This document shows positions 1-7,095 of a stretch of DNA of 19,518 nt, piece after piece (within the stretch, counting starts at the first letter, position 1; every line of letters begins with the position of its first letter). Source of the stretch: JADFSZ01 sp022560555 [NCBI: PVC group bacterium] (lineage in GTDB: Bacteria; GCA-001730085; JADFSZ01); the NCBI GenBank assembly GCA_022560555.1, contig JADFSZ010000008.1, positions 1 through 19,518 of the forward strand, in the 5' to 3' direction. Under the pieces are notes generated by a model, which saw only the letters and a list, made by a program, of their open reading frames with translations, did not search any database and was not told where the DNA came from. Both the position numbers and the translations under genes were made by a program.

Positions 1-1
1 G

Positions 2-232
2 ACAATTGAACATAGTCATTGTCAGATATGTGATGAAAGAGGAAGGCGCTTTATCGGTGAGATCACAAAATTCGGAGCCCTCAAACCTGACGAAGTTTGC
101 CTGCACACAGTGGATCACTTTGATCCGTCATTGCCGCTCCAATTTGTTAAGAACGCACATGATTTTAGTTCATTTTGTCCCGGGGTAACGCACATAGCGC
201 ACTTAAAAAAATACCTTGAGGATCTATTGTAA
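2..232 (+). CDS. C-terminal part of an unrecognised CxxC-containing protein (cut by window start)
   Basis: Frame 2 is open from the first base to a TAA at 230-232 and gives 76 residues, so the gene begins before the window. A HCQICDE stretch near the visible start holds a CxxC pair; two further cysteines follow (EVCLH, SSFCPG), with several histidines, so metal or thiol chemistry is possible. The end is a charged helix-like tail (LKKYLEDLL). Its stop lies three bases before the ATG of the next small gene, which suggests one transcript. I do not recognise the family. An ORF in another frame (6-188) covers the same bases, but its composition is less protein-like. Only the open frame and its linkage to the next gene support this call. 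Confidence 0.5.
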   Translation, partial: TIEHSHCQICDERGRRFIGEITKFGALKPDEVCLHTVDHFDPSLPLQFVKNAHDFSSFCPGVTHIAHLKKYLEDLL

Positions 233-234
233 TC

Positions 235-390
235 ATGCGGACGAGATATTTAATTGTATTTGATGTCATTTTCTTTGTGAGTGTTATTATGGCTTTTATG
301 AAGAATACCAAACTTGGTTTTTTTGCATTGGGAGGATATGTTCTTTTTTTGGTTTTTGCTTTCGTGGTTTTACGTGAAAATAATTCATAA
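235..390 (+). CDS. Small two-helix membrane protein, 51 residues
   Basis: ATG at 235 opens a 51-codon frame ending at TAA 388-390. A GAGGA Shine-Dalgarno at 218-222 sits 12 bases upstream, inside the end of the preceding gene, and the start follows that gene's stop by two bases, so translation is probably coupled. Residues about 5-22 (YLIVFDVIFFVSVIMAFM) and 29-46 (FFALGGYVLFLVFAFVV) are strongly hydrophobic, split by a short KNTK turn, predicting two membrane helices in a hairpin with a charged tail. No family is recognised and no function is proposed. The good ribosome site and hydrophobic pattern make chance unlikely, but a frame this short remains uncertain. Confidence 0.55.
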   Translation: MRTRYLIVFDVIFFVSVIMAFMKNTKLGFFALGGYVLFLVFAFVVLRENNS

Positions 391-396
391 AATATT

Positions 397-459
397 ATGA
401 TGGATCTCAATCGATTGGAAAAGATCGCTGATGTCAAAGGGGCTCGCCTCAAATTGTAA
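397..459 (+). CDS. Possible 20-codon upstream ORF before the LOG gene
   Basis: ATG ATG at 397-402 starts a 20-residue frame (MMDLNRLEKIADVKGARLKL) ending at TAA 457-459, ten bases before the likely LOG start at 470. The peptide is amphipathic and charged rather than random-looking. It could be a leader peptide, the remnant of a gene, or chance. No strong Shine-Dalgarno is visible. Confidence 0.2.
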   Translation: MMDLNRLEKIADVKGARLKL

Positions 460-469
460 AGCGGAAAAA

Positions 470-1321
470 ATGAAAAATCCTGAAGAGAATACTAAAAAGA
501 AAACATGGCCGGTGAAGGCCTATAATGATGCTGAATTTCTTCATAGTCCGGCCGGCCGTCAAGTGCGGGTTTTGTGTGAATTTGAGGAGCCGAAAAGTCG
601 TTTTAGAAAATATCGAATTAATAATACCATTGTATTTTTTGGCTCGGCAAGGATATTAAGTAAATCCGAATGTCAGAAGAACCTACGGAACCTTAAAAGA
701 AAGACAACATCTTTGCCGAAAATGACCCCAACTATGCAAAAAAAGTTTGAACTTGCCGAACGGGATCTGGTTATGTCGCGGTACTATGAGGAAGCTGTTC
801 AGCTGTCGGCCAAAATCACAAAGTGGTCCCAAAAGATTAAGGATCCTCTCCGAAAATTTTATATTTGCTCCGGTGGCGGCCCCGGGATTATGGAAGCGGC
901 TAATCGTGGTGCCCACTCGGTAGGAGGCAAATCGATCGGGTTGAATATCAGCCTTCCGATGGAGCAAGATCCGAATCCATACCAGACAAGAGATCTGTCT
1001 TTTGAATTTCACTATTTTTTTATCAGGAAATTTTGGTTTTTTTATCTAAGCAAGGCCATGATTGTTTTTCCGGGAGGCTATGGGACCATGGATGAATTCT
1101 TTGAACTTTTGACGCTTGTTCAGACGCAAAAAACAAAAAAACATATGCCGATTATTTTATACGGGAAAAGCTTTTGGAATGAATTGCTGGATTTTGATGC
1201 CATGCAGCGATGGGGTGTCATCAGCCCCGAGGATTTAAAATTATTTAAGGTGGTTGATGATGTTGATACGGCTTTTCGTTATTTGAAAGACGAGCTAACC
1301 GAACATTATTTAAATAAGTAA
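470..1321 (+). CDS. LOG-family (TIGR00730/COG1611) nucleotide 5'-monophosphate phosphoribohydrolase
   Basis: This 283-residue Rossmann-fold protein carries both LOG signatures: GGGPGIMEAANRGA at residues 135-148 and PGGYGTMDE at 201-209, the catalytic and phosphate-binding motif of the former 'lysine decarboxylase' family. Family members cleave nucleoside or cytokinin 5'-monophosphates to base plus ribose 5-phosphate (LOG, PpnN). The N-terminal segment (KAYNDAEFLHSP, then NTIVFFGSARI at 52-62) is typical of the longer bacterial COG1611 form. ATG 470 is preferred. An in-frame ATG at 431 adds 13 residues of poor composition, and neither has a strong ribosome site. The gene ends 15 bases from the convergent glycoside hydrolase. 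The family is secure; whether the substrate is AMP, a purine nucleotide or a cytokinin-like compound cannot be told. Confidence 0.88.
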   Translation: MKNPEENTKKKTWPVKAYNDAEFLHSPAGRQVRVLCEFEEPKSRFRKYRINNTIVFFGSARILSKSECQKNLRNLKRKTTSLPKMTPTMQKKFELAERDLVMSRYYEEAVQLSAKITKWSQKIKDPLRKFYICSGGGPGIMEAANRGAHSVGGKSIGLNISLPMEQDPNPYQTRDLSFEFHYFFIRKFWFFYLSKAMIVFPGGYGTMDEFFELLTLVQTQKTKKHMPIILYGKSFWNELLDFDAMQRWGVISPEDLKLFKVVDDVDTAFRYLKDELTEHYLNK

Positions 1322-1335
1322 GACTTGAAAACACT

Positions 1336-1351
1336 ATTACGGAGTCGTAAT
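1336..1351. terminator. Small hairpin between convergent genes, possible weak terminator
   Basis: ATTACG and CGTAAT form a perfect 6-bp stem around a 4-base loop. It overlaps the last codons and stop of the minus-strand glycoside hydrolase and lies 15 bases after the LOG stop. On the minus strand the stem is followed by AGTGTTTTC, a poor U-tract. It may help end the minus-strand transcript, but it is not a canonical intrinsic terminator. Confidence 0.25.
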
Positions 1352-4300
1352 CGAATCACTCGTTTCTTGATTGCCGCTCGCATTATAATTCCACCCGGAC
1401 AATGAAACGTCTGTGACCGTAACAGTGAACACCGATCCGCTTTGAATCCTTCTTACTTTATCCGAATCGAACGTTACACGCCCGTTTGTATCTGTTAAAC
1501 TAACATCAATGTCCGTTGTGCTTTCGGACCAGACGGCCGTAACTTGTGCTCCGGCTATGGGTGTGTTATCAGAATCAACAATTGTTATCTCTGTCCTTGC
1601 GTTAGTATTGGGGCCGCGAGATATTAATTGAAGAGTGATATTGGTAACATGCATCTCCGGTTGGGATCCCGGATCCTGAATAGTCAGTGTTGAGTTGACA
1701 GAATTATTACCGAGATTTGTTTCACCTGTGACGACTTGGGCTTGGGCCACCAGATCGTGGTCGCCTAGCGAAGCTCCGGTTGTATCCCATGTGAAAGTCA
1801 GGAGCCCCGAGGCTCCAGACATGACAACCAACGATTGCGTTCCGATTAAAACAATATCCGTCGAGTCATCAAGATCAACCGTAATCGTTTCATCAAAATC
1901 CCCGGGATTGCTCACAGTTACGTCGATGGTAACGGTGTCTCCCGTGTTGATAGAGCCGGGATGACTGAGGCTTGTGACAGCGACGTCATGGTTTGGAACA
2001 CTCCAGCGCGATTTGAGTTCAGAAAAAACTTGACGAGGTGTGACAACGTTGGTTCCCGATCCGTCATCACTCACAGACGCGATCCCAAACCATTCTTCGG
2101 AAACAAAATTATCCGGATGATTAATGTCAGGATCAAGGATGCGATGTCCTCCAAAATCTTGGACCCCGAGAGATCCGCCGTCGTCCTTCCACCATTCGTC
2201 CGTATATTCAAAGACCGTTCCTCCTGCGGCGACATCCGTGTTGGCCGCGATTTCGTCCCACAGGCCTGTGTCCCAGGCGGCTTGAGCGGCTTCGTCAACA
2301 GAACCGTCACCTGCATATCCTGAGCTATCGATGGTGCTCCAAGCGTCTACGCCGAATTCGGATACCCAGAACAACTTTTGAGTGCGATGACGCACATCAT
2401 CAAACAAATCCCCGAATGTGATGCCTTCATAGACATTCCCGCCCCAGGCGTCCAGATAATCCATATCATCATCGCTTGTCAGAAGTCCATTATCTCCGAC
2501 ATCAAAAATATTTTCTGTTGCGCCTGTGACAGGGTGATAAGAGGCTCCTTCAAGATTGTAGGCGATTTCGGCAAGCTCATTGAGGAGGGAATAATAGACA
2601 GAATCCGAGGCTGTGTTAAATTGGGATTCCGTTTCATTTCCCGGGCTCCACATAAGGACGGCCGGATGATCTTTAAAAGTTGAGACGTAATTAGCAAAAT
2701 CAGCCTTAATGGCATCACGGACAGCCGTGTTTGTAAAATCATCAAACGGATTCATAAAAAATCCCATGACAACATAAACCGGATCAACTCCGCTGTTGTA
2801 ACACGCATCCAAAAATTCCGTCGTTGTCACTTTGCCGTAAGTTCTCAGGGTATTGGCTCCGAGATCACGTAAAATCGGCATGTCGCGATTATAGATATTC
2901 GGCGCGCTGAAGATATCAAATTGTGTGATATGCAAACCGATCGGTAGAGGCTGATAACAAACACCTTTTATTTGAAAGGGACTGCCATCCACGTAAAGTT
3001 GGTTGCCGATAATTTGGACCGGTCCTGTGCTGACAGGTTTGTCAAACGGATTTTTGGCTGGGGGAGTTAGGCCGTTATCGATGACTTCAACAAAGGCATC
3101 ATCATAGTACACGGTTCCCGTTGCTCCGTTTTCGCCAAATTGAACAAAACTAAAAATGGCGGATGTGGTTCCCACGGGTGCCGTGGCTGATACGCTGAAC
3201 AGTTCCCATGCGTCATTTGGTGAAGTTAATTTTGGACTTAAAAACTTATCAATTTCATTGCCCCGATTACTGTTAAATTTGATTTCGAGCCAGGCCTCAG
3301 ACGTATTGGTCATAGGATCATCATTCGTGAAATTAGCCAGATAACCGCTTGCGTTGACCGTATCTCCGTATTTTACCGGAAATTCCTGACTGGTTCCTCC
3401 CCAGCGGGCTGTTTGTCCGAAGAGAGTTTGAGCGTGTGATTGAGAACCGGTACGTGCTTGTGTGATCGATAAAGTGGATGCGGATCCGTCGGTTGGTAAA
3501 AATGATTGATTTCCGCTCCACCTGAACCAGTTAGTCTGAGGAAAGAGGCTGTTTTCGAAACTATTATTTAATATTGCGCCACCGACATCAATAGTGGATG
3601 TGTCCAGTGTGACAAGGCGCGTTTGTATTTCTTCGAAACCGGATCGATCGTGTGTTGTCAGCGTTAATGTGTTTTGTCCGGGAGTCAGGAGAACATAAGC
3701 AATCAAGGAGCCGTTTACGGATAAGTATTCTTTGCCGTTGATGTTGATATAAAGGTCTTCAGGATTCGTGAGAGTAGCTGTCACAAGTCCCGGAGCCGCT
3801 TGATAGATTGTGTTTTCGGGGGGATAGGTGATATCAAACAAACCCGTCTGCTGGTTAGGGTCGTACGTTACAGTAACAGATGTTGAACCGGAATTTCCGG
3901 AAAGGTCCGTGGCCGTGATGGTGATCACATTTGTTCCGACGGACACATTGACGGAATCTCCAAAACCGCCTTCAAAAACATCAAAAGATATTCCGTTCAC
4001 ATCGACTTCAATGATTTCGAGCTCATTGACAGATCCAACAACAGGAAGATTAGGCGAGCTAACAGTACTACCGTCAATTGGGGAAATGATTTCGACAACG
4101 GGGGGAACCGTGTCGGGGGAATAAAAGACGGTAATACTGTCACTGCCAGTGTTTGATGCACTATCGGTCGCCGATGCTGTGATCAAAGTGGAACCTTCAA
4201 TTAAAGAAACTGTTGTTGACCAAGAACCGCTCATGTTGGGTGTAAGCACGCCGTTAACATCAATGTCCGTTACGCTTAAGTCATCAATAGTGCCTGAAAC

Positions 4301-4960
4301 GGTGATTGTGTTTACGGTAAAAAAGCTTAGGTCTGCAGGATCCGTTATAGACACCACAGGAGCTGTTGTGTCGGTCCCAAGTTCAAGACTGGCATCGTCA
4401 AAATAAACGATCCCTGAGCCCCGTCTGTGATCCGTGAATAAAATAAAACTGATACGTGCGGTGGATGCGTTGGCCGGAGAGATTTCAGTTATGGTGTGTT
4501 CGACCCAGTTGCTGGCACCCGTTAGGGGAGTACTTTGGTATGTAACTAATTCAACGCCGGACACATCTAAAAATTTCAATTCAAGGTATGCTTGGGCATT
4601 TTTAATGGGCTTGTTTGTGCTCAAGCTCATCAGCCAGCCCCGTGCTGTTACCAGCTCGTTAGGAGCTATAGCGACATCCTGAGTATATCCTCCCCAACGT
4701 GTTTTGGATCCATAAAGTTCACGGACGGCTGATTGTCCCCCTGTACGGCTCACGCTTGTGCTGATGTATCCGGCAACTCCGTCATTGGGGCTTCCGCTTG
4801 ATGATCCTTGCCATTCAGCCCATGATGAAGGTGGCCATCCAAGATCTTCAAAGCCTGCATTAAGAAGAAGGTTGCTTTCGGCATGGACTGGGGTAAATTG
4901 GATCGAAAGAGTGAACAGAGCCGCGAATATGACACATAGACATCGATAGGGTTTGAGCAT
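1337..4960 (-). CDS. Large secreted multimodular glycoside hydrolase, clan GH-A type catalytic domain (GH2/GH72-like)
   Basis: 1207 residues. A Sec signal peptide (MLKPYRC, hydrophobic core, cleavage likely after VHA at 27) is followed by: a jelly-roll carbohydrate-binding-like module (about 30-194), three Ig-like repeats (197-282, 283-368, 372-455), a second copy of the binding-like module (460-628), a TIM-barrel catalytic domain (about 648-988), a CARDB-like module (990-1095) and a C-terminal Ig-like module (1101-1207). The barrel opens with GNQLYVDGSPFQIKGVCYQP. It shows the paired acids of clan GH-A: WSPGNE (E776, acid/base) and WVSEFG (E868, nucleophile). The order and 92-residue spacing resemble GH72 glucanosyltransferases and GH2 barrels; family and substrate are unsettled. 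AAGGAG lies eight bases before ATG. No LPXTG or PEP-CTERM tail is visible, so the protein is probably free or bound through its modules. It is transcribed alone from the promoter at 5041-5069. Confidence 0.85.
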   Translation of the reverse strand: MLKPYRCLCVIFAALFTLSIQFTPVHAESNLLLNAGFEDLGWPPSSWAEWQGSSSGSPNDGVAGYISTSVSRTGGQSAVRELYGSKTRWGGYTQDVAIAPNELVTARGWLMSLSTNKPIKNAQAYLELKFLDVSGVELVTYQSTPLTGASNWVEHTITEISPANASTARISFILFTDHRRGSGIVYFDDASLELGTDTTAPVVSITDPADLSFFTVNTITVSGTIDDLSVTDIDVNGVLTPNMSGSWSTTVSLIEGSTLITASATDSASNTGSDSITVFYSPDTVPPVVEIISPIDGSTVSSPNLPVVGSVNELEIIEVDVNGISFDVFEGGFGDSVNVSVGTNVITITATDLSGNSGSTSVTVTYDPNQQTGLFDITYPPENTIYQAAPGLVTATLTNPEDLYININGKEYLSVNGSLIAYVLLTPGQNTLTLTTHDRSGFEEIQTRLVTLDTSTIDVGGAILNNSFENSLFPQTNWFRWSGNQSFLPTDGSASTLSITQARTGSQSHAQTLFGQTARWGGTSQEFPVKYGDTVNASGYLANFTNDDPMTNTSEAWLEIKFNSNRGNEIDKFLSPKLTSPNDAWELFSVSATAPVGTTSAIFSFVQFGENGATGTVYYDDAFVEVIDNGLTPPAKNPFDKPVSTGPVQIIGNQLYVDGSPFQIKGVCYQPLPIGLHITQFDIFSAPNIYNRDMPILRDLGANTLRTYGKVTTTEFLDACYNSGVDPVYVVMGFFMNPFDDFTNTAVRDAIKADFANYVSTFKDHPAVLMWSPGNETESQFNTASDSVYYSLLNELAEIAYNLEGASYHPVTGATENIFDVGDNGLLTSDDDMDYLDAWGGNVYEGITFGDLFDDVRHRTQKLFWVSEFGVDAWSTIDSSGYAGDGSVDEAAQAAWDTGLWDEIAANTDVAAGGTVFEYTDEWWKDDGGSLGVQDFGGHRILDPDINHPDNFVSEEWFGIASVSDDGSGTNVVTPRQVFSELKSRWSVPNHDVAVTSLSHPGSINTGDTVTIDVTVSNPGDFDETITVDLDDSTDIVLIGTQSLVVMSGASGLLTFTWDTTGASLGDHDLVAQAQVVTGETNLGNNSVNSTLTIQDPGSQPEMHVTNITLQLISRGPNTNARTEITIVDSDNTPIAGAQVTAVWSESTTDIDVSLTDTNGRVTFDSDKVRRIQSGSVFTVTVTDVSLSGWNYNASGNQETSDSITTP

Positions 4961-5005
4961 TGTGCAACTCCTTTGAAATCAATTTTTTATATAGAATTAG
5001 AGAGA

Positions 5006-5019
5006 TGAAAGCGTTTTCA
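5006..5019. promoter_or_regulatory. LacI/CcpA-type operator (cre-like palindrome) in the glycoside hydrolase leader
   Basis: TGAAAGCGTTTTCA is a 14-bp imperfect palindrome with a central CG; six of seven base pairs are symmetric. It fits the published cre consensus TGWAARCGYTWNCW at every position. It lies about 15-28 bases downstream of the predicted start of the minus-strand hydrolase transcript, where a bound LacI-family protein would block transcription. The match is read directly; the regulator is not in this window. Confidence 0.5.
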
Positions 5020-5040
5020 AAAATCATTGAGACCTGTAGT

Positions 5041-5069
5041 TATTTACCACACGATGGGTTCAATGTCAA
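5041..5069 (-). promoter_or_regulatory. Sigma-70 promoter of the glycoside hydrolase
   Basis: Read on the minus strand: TTGACA (5069-5064), a 17-bp spacer, and TAAATA (5046-5041) preceded by TGG, an extended -10. The -35 is perfect and the spacing optimal; the -10 itself is weak. The predicted start near 5034 gives a leader of about 75 bases that contains the operator at 5006-5019. Confidence 0.6.
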
Positions 5070-5196
5070 GTACAATAATAAAAATATTTAATAAGTTTTT
5101 AGTAACGAAGTTAAAATAAGCCGTAAGTGTTTTATTTTATGTATATTACCTCAAAAAGACAAAACTCGAGGGGAAAAAGATTTTTATTTAAGGAAT

Positions 5197-6156
5197 TTAC
5201 GTGGGTGCAAAGAGAATTTTTTTACGGGCCGACAAAGGGGTATTCCGGGGCCAGAAAATGTCATTCTCATATCCTTGAATACGCGTGTCATCATTTGCCA
5301 ACTCAAGACGTTTTTCAGTGAGGCAAGCATAGTATTCATTTATTTCAACACTAAAAAAATTTCGACCAAGTTTTTTAGCGACAACAGATGTGGTTCCGGA
5401 TCCCCCAAAGGGATCAAAAACAACTTCCCCCGGGCGGGTGGCGGCCAAGATGATTTTTGCTAAGAGCTTTTCCGGTTTTTGAGTCGGATGATCGGTATTT
5501 TCTGCCATCGACCAATAAGGAATTGTTAGGTCGCACCAGAGGTTTGATGGATGAGTCATACGGAAATTTCCTGCCGGTGTCTTAGTCCAGTCTTTTGGTT
5601 TACCGTTTTCTTTATAGGGAGCGAGTACCGGTTTAAGGGTTTTGACGCTCTCAACGTTGAAGGTAAAATCATCCGTCATGGTGCAAAACCAGATGTCTTC
5701 ACATGCGTTTTTCCAATTGTGATTGGCGCCGCGCCCTTTTTCCCGCTCCCATGTGATTCGATTGATCACCTTTAAATATTTTTGGGCTACCATTTGAATG
5801 GCCGAAGAGCTTCGCCAGTCCGCGCAAATATAGACAGATGCCGTTGGTTTGAGAAGTCGTATTAGCTTTTTCAGCCAAGTATCAACGTACTCTATGTATT
5901 TATCTAAGGAAATTTCCGTAAAAGTGTGGCCGTGAAACGTTTTATTGAGATTATAGGGAGGATCAATAAACATAAGATCAACTGAGGCGGACGGCAGATA
6001 GGGGATGGTCTCAAAAAGATCCTGGCAGATGGTTTGTCTCAAAATTTCTTTTACGGACACCGGACTTCGGAGTCTCAGAAGCCTCTTTTTGTATTCCTTT
6101 TGCTCTTGATCCGATAAAGTTAAGGTGCGATTTCTTGGGGATTTTTGTTTGGGCAT
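5197..6156 (-). CDS. Solitary beta-class DNA methyltransferase (adenine-N6 or cytosine-N4)
   Basis: A 319-residue member of the N6_N4_Mtase family (PF01555). The catalytic motif IV DPPYNL (residues 65-70) precedes the target-recognition region and the AdoMet-binding motif I FDPFGGSGTT (247-256), the order of beta-class enzymes. DPPY is usual for adenine-N6 and also seen in cytosine-N4 enzymes. Other typical pieces are ITWEREKGRGANHNWKN (134-150), EDIWF, and HPTQKPEKLL just before motif I. The ATG at 6156 is chosen; an upstream TTG at 6165 would add three residues, and neither has a strong ribosome site. No endonuclease gene is adjacent, so it looks like an orphan methylase acting in regulation, replication or protection. 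It is divergent from gpmA with its own promoter. The target sequence cannot be read from the protein by eye. Confidence 0.88.
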   Translation of the reverse strand: MPKQKSPRNRTLTLSDQEQKEYKKRLLRLRSPVSVKEILRQTICQDLFETIPYLPSASVDLMFIDPPYNLNKTFHGHTFTEISLDKYIEYVDTWLKKLIRLLKPTASVYICADWRSSSAIQMVAQKYLKVINRITWEREKGRGANHNWKNACEDIWFCTMTDDFTFNVESVKTLKPVLAPYKENGKPKDWTKTPAGNFRMTHPSNLWCDLTIPYWSMAENTDHPTQKPEKLLAKIILAATRPGEVVFDPFGGSGTTSVVAKKLGRNFFSVEINEYYACLTEKRLELANDDTRIQGYENDIFWPRNTPLSARKKILFAPT

Positions 6157-6201
6157 TTTTTCCAAAAGGTCAATTTCTTGGATATGACTGAAATAAGATC
6201 T

Positions 6202-6229
6202 ATTATAGGTCTTTCATTGGGAGAATCAA
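6202..6229 (-). promoter_or_regulatory. Sigma-70 promoter of the DNA methyltransferase
   Basis: On the minus strand: TTGATT (6229-6224), a 16-bp spacer, then a perfect TATAAT (6207-6202). The predicted start near 6195 leaves a leader of about 39 bases before the ATG at 6156. Confidence 0.55.
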
Positions 6230-6251
6230 GGGATGATCTCTAAAAGGTGTT

Positions 6252-6279
6252 TTGACAAATCAGACTTTTCACATAAAAT
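6252..6279 (+). promoter_or_regulatory. Sigma-70 promoter of gpmA and following genes
   Basis: TTGACA (6252-6257), a 16-bp spacer, and TAAAAT (6274-6279; five of six consensus bases). The predicted start near 6286 gives a leader of about 45 bases. The two divergent promoters at 6202-6229 and 6252-6279 are separated by 22 bases, back to back. Confidence 0.6.
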
Positions 6280-6330
6280 ACCTAGGTTGTCCTTAGTGTG
6301 GGATCGAGATTAAAAAACAGGAGTCAAGAA

Positions 6331-7080
6331 ATGATAAAATTGGTTTTGTTGCGGCACGGAGAAAGCACATGGAATAAAGAAAATCGTTTTACGGGCTGGA
6401 AGGATGTGGATTTATCCGATAAAGGGATTAAAGAAGCCCTTGCAGCCGGTCAAGCCCTTAAAAAAGATAAGTTTCATTTTGATGTGGCCTATACATCGCT
6501 TTTGAAGCGGGCTATACGGACCCTTTGGATTACACTTGATGAGATGGATTTGATGTGGATACCTGTTATTCGATCGTGGCACTTGAACGAAAGGCATTAC
6601 GGCGCCCTTCAAGGTTTGAACAAATCTGAAACGGCCGAGAAGTACGGAGAGGAACAAGTTCTCATTTGGCGAAGAAGCTATGATGTTCCTCCGCCAAGTC
6701 TTGAGAAGACAGATAAGAGATATCCGGGGCTGGATCTGCGTTACAGGGATCTTACGGATTCCCAGCTGCCGCAGACGGAGTGTCTCAAGGATACTGTGGA
6801 TAGGTTTTTGCCGTACTGGCATGAAACGATTTGTCCTGATATCAAACAAGGGAAAAAAGTTCTTATCGCGGCCCATGGAAATTCTTTAAGAGCTCTTGTG
6901 ATGCATCTTGATCAAATGACTCCCGAAGAAATCCTGAAACTCAATATCCCGACAGGCCTTCCGCTCGTTTATGAATTGAATGATAATCTTGTCCCGCTCA
7001 AAAAATATTATCTTGGTGATCCTGAAAAAGTTAAAAAGGCCATAGATGCGGTAGCCAATCAGGGAAAAGCTAAGACGTAA
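6331..7080 (+). CDS. gpmA: 2,3-bisphosphoglycerate-dependent phosphoglycerate mutase
   Basis: 249 residues, the normal length for GpmA. It interconverts 2- and 3-phosphoglycerate in glycolysis and gluconeogenesis, in the cytoplasm. The phosphohistidine motif LLRHGEST (H9, R8) is followed by [15 protein letters not shown], then [12 protein letters not shown] (84-95; E87 is the expected acid/base) and [10 protein letters not shown] (second histidine H182), all strictly as in the family. ATG 6331 has an AGGAG site eight bases upstream; the longer in-frame start at 6298 lies right after the promoter and is unlikely. The stop is 15 bases before the patatin gene's ATG, so it heads a probable gpmA-patatin-methyltransferase operon. 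This is the most secure call in the window. Confidence 0.95.
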   Translation: MIKLVLLRHGESTWNKENRFTGWKDVDLSDKGIKEALAAGQALKKDKFHFDVAYTSLLKRAIRTLWITLDEMDLMWIPVIRSWHLNERHYGALQGLNKSETAEKYGEEQVLIWRRSYDVPPPSLEKTDKRYPGLDLRYRDLTDSQLPQTECLKDTVDRFLPYWHETICPDIKQGKKVLIAAHGNSLRALVMHLDQMTPEEILKLNIPTGLPLVYELNDNLVPLKKYYLGDPEKVKKAIDAVANQGKAKT

Positions 7081-7095
7081 TCATTGATCGTTACT

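Noticed and set aside
165-452. 95-residue minus-strand frame opposite the first small genes
   Set aside because: Its composition is unlike a folded protein, and the plus strand has better-supported frames with ribosome sites over the same bases.
2071-2745. Several 80-120 residue frames overlapping the glycoside hydrolase
   Set aside because: All lie inside a long, domain-rich coding frame and show no motif or ribosome site.
5113-5138. AAAATAA/TTATTTT inverted repeat downstream of the methyltransferase as a terminator
   Set aside because: The 7-bp stem is entirely A-T with a 12-base loop, so it is too weak to call. The rest of the 4961-5196 gap holds the hydrolase promoter and operator and nothing else I recognise.
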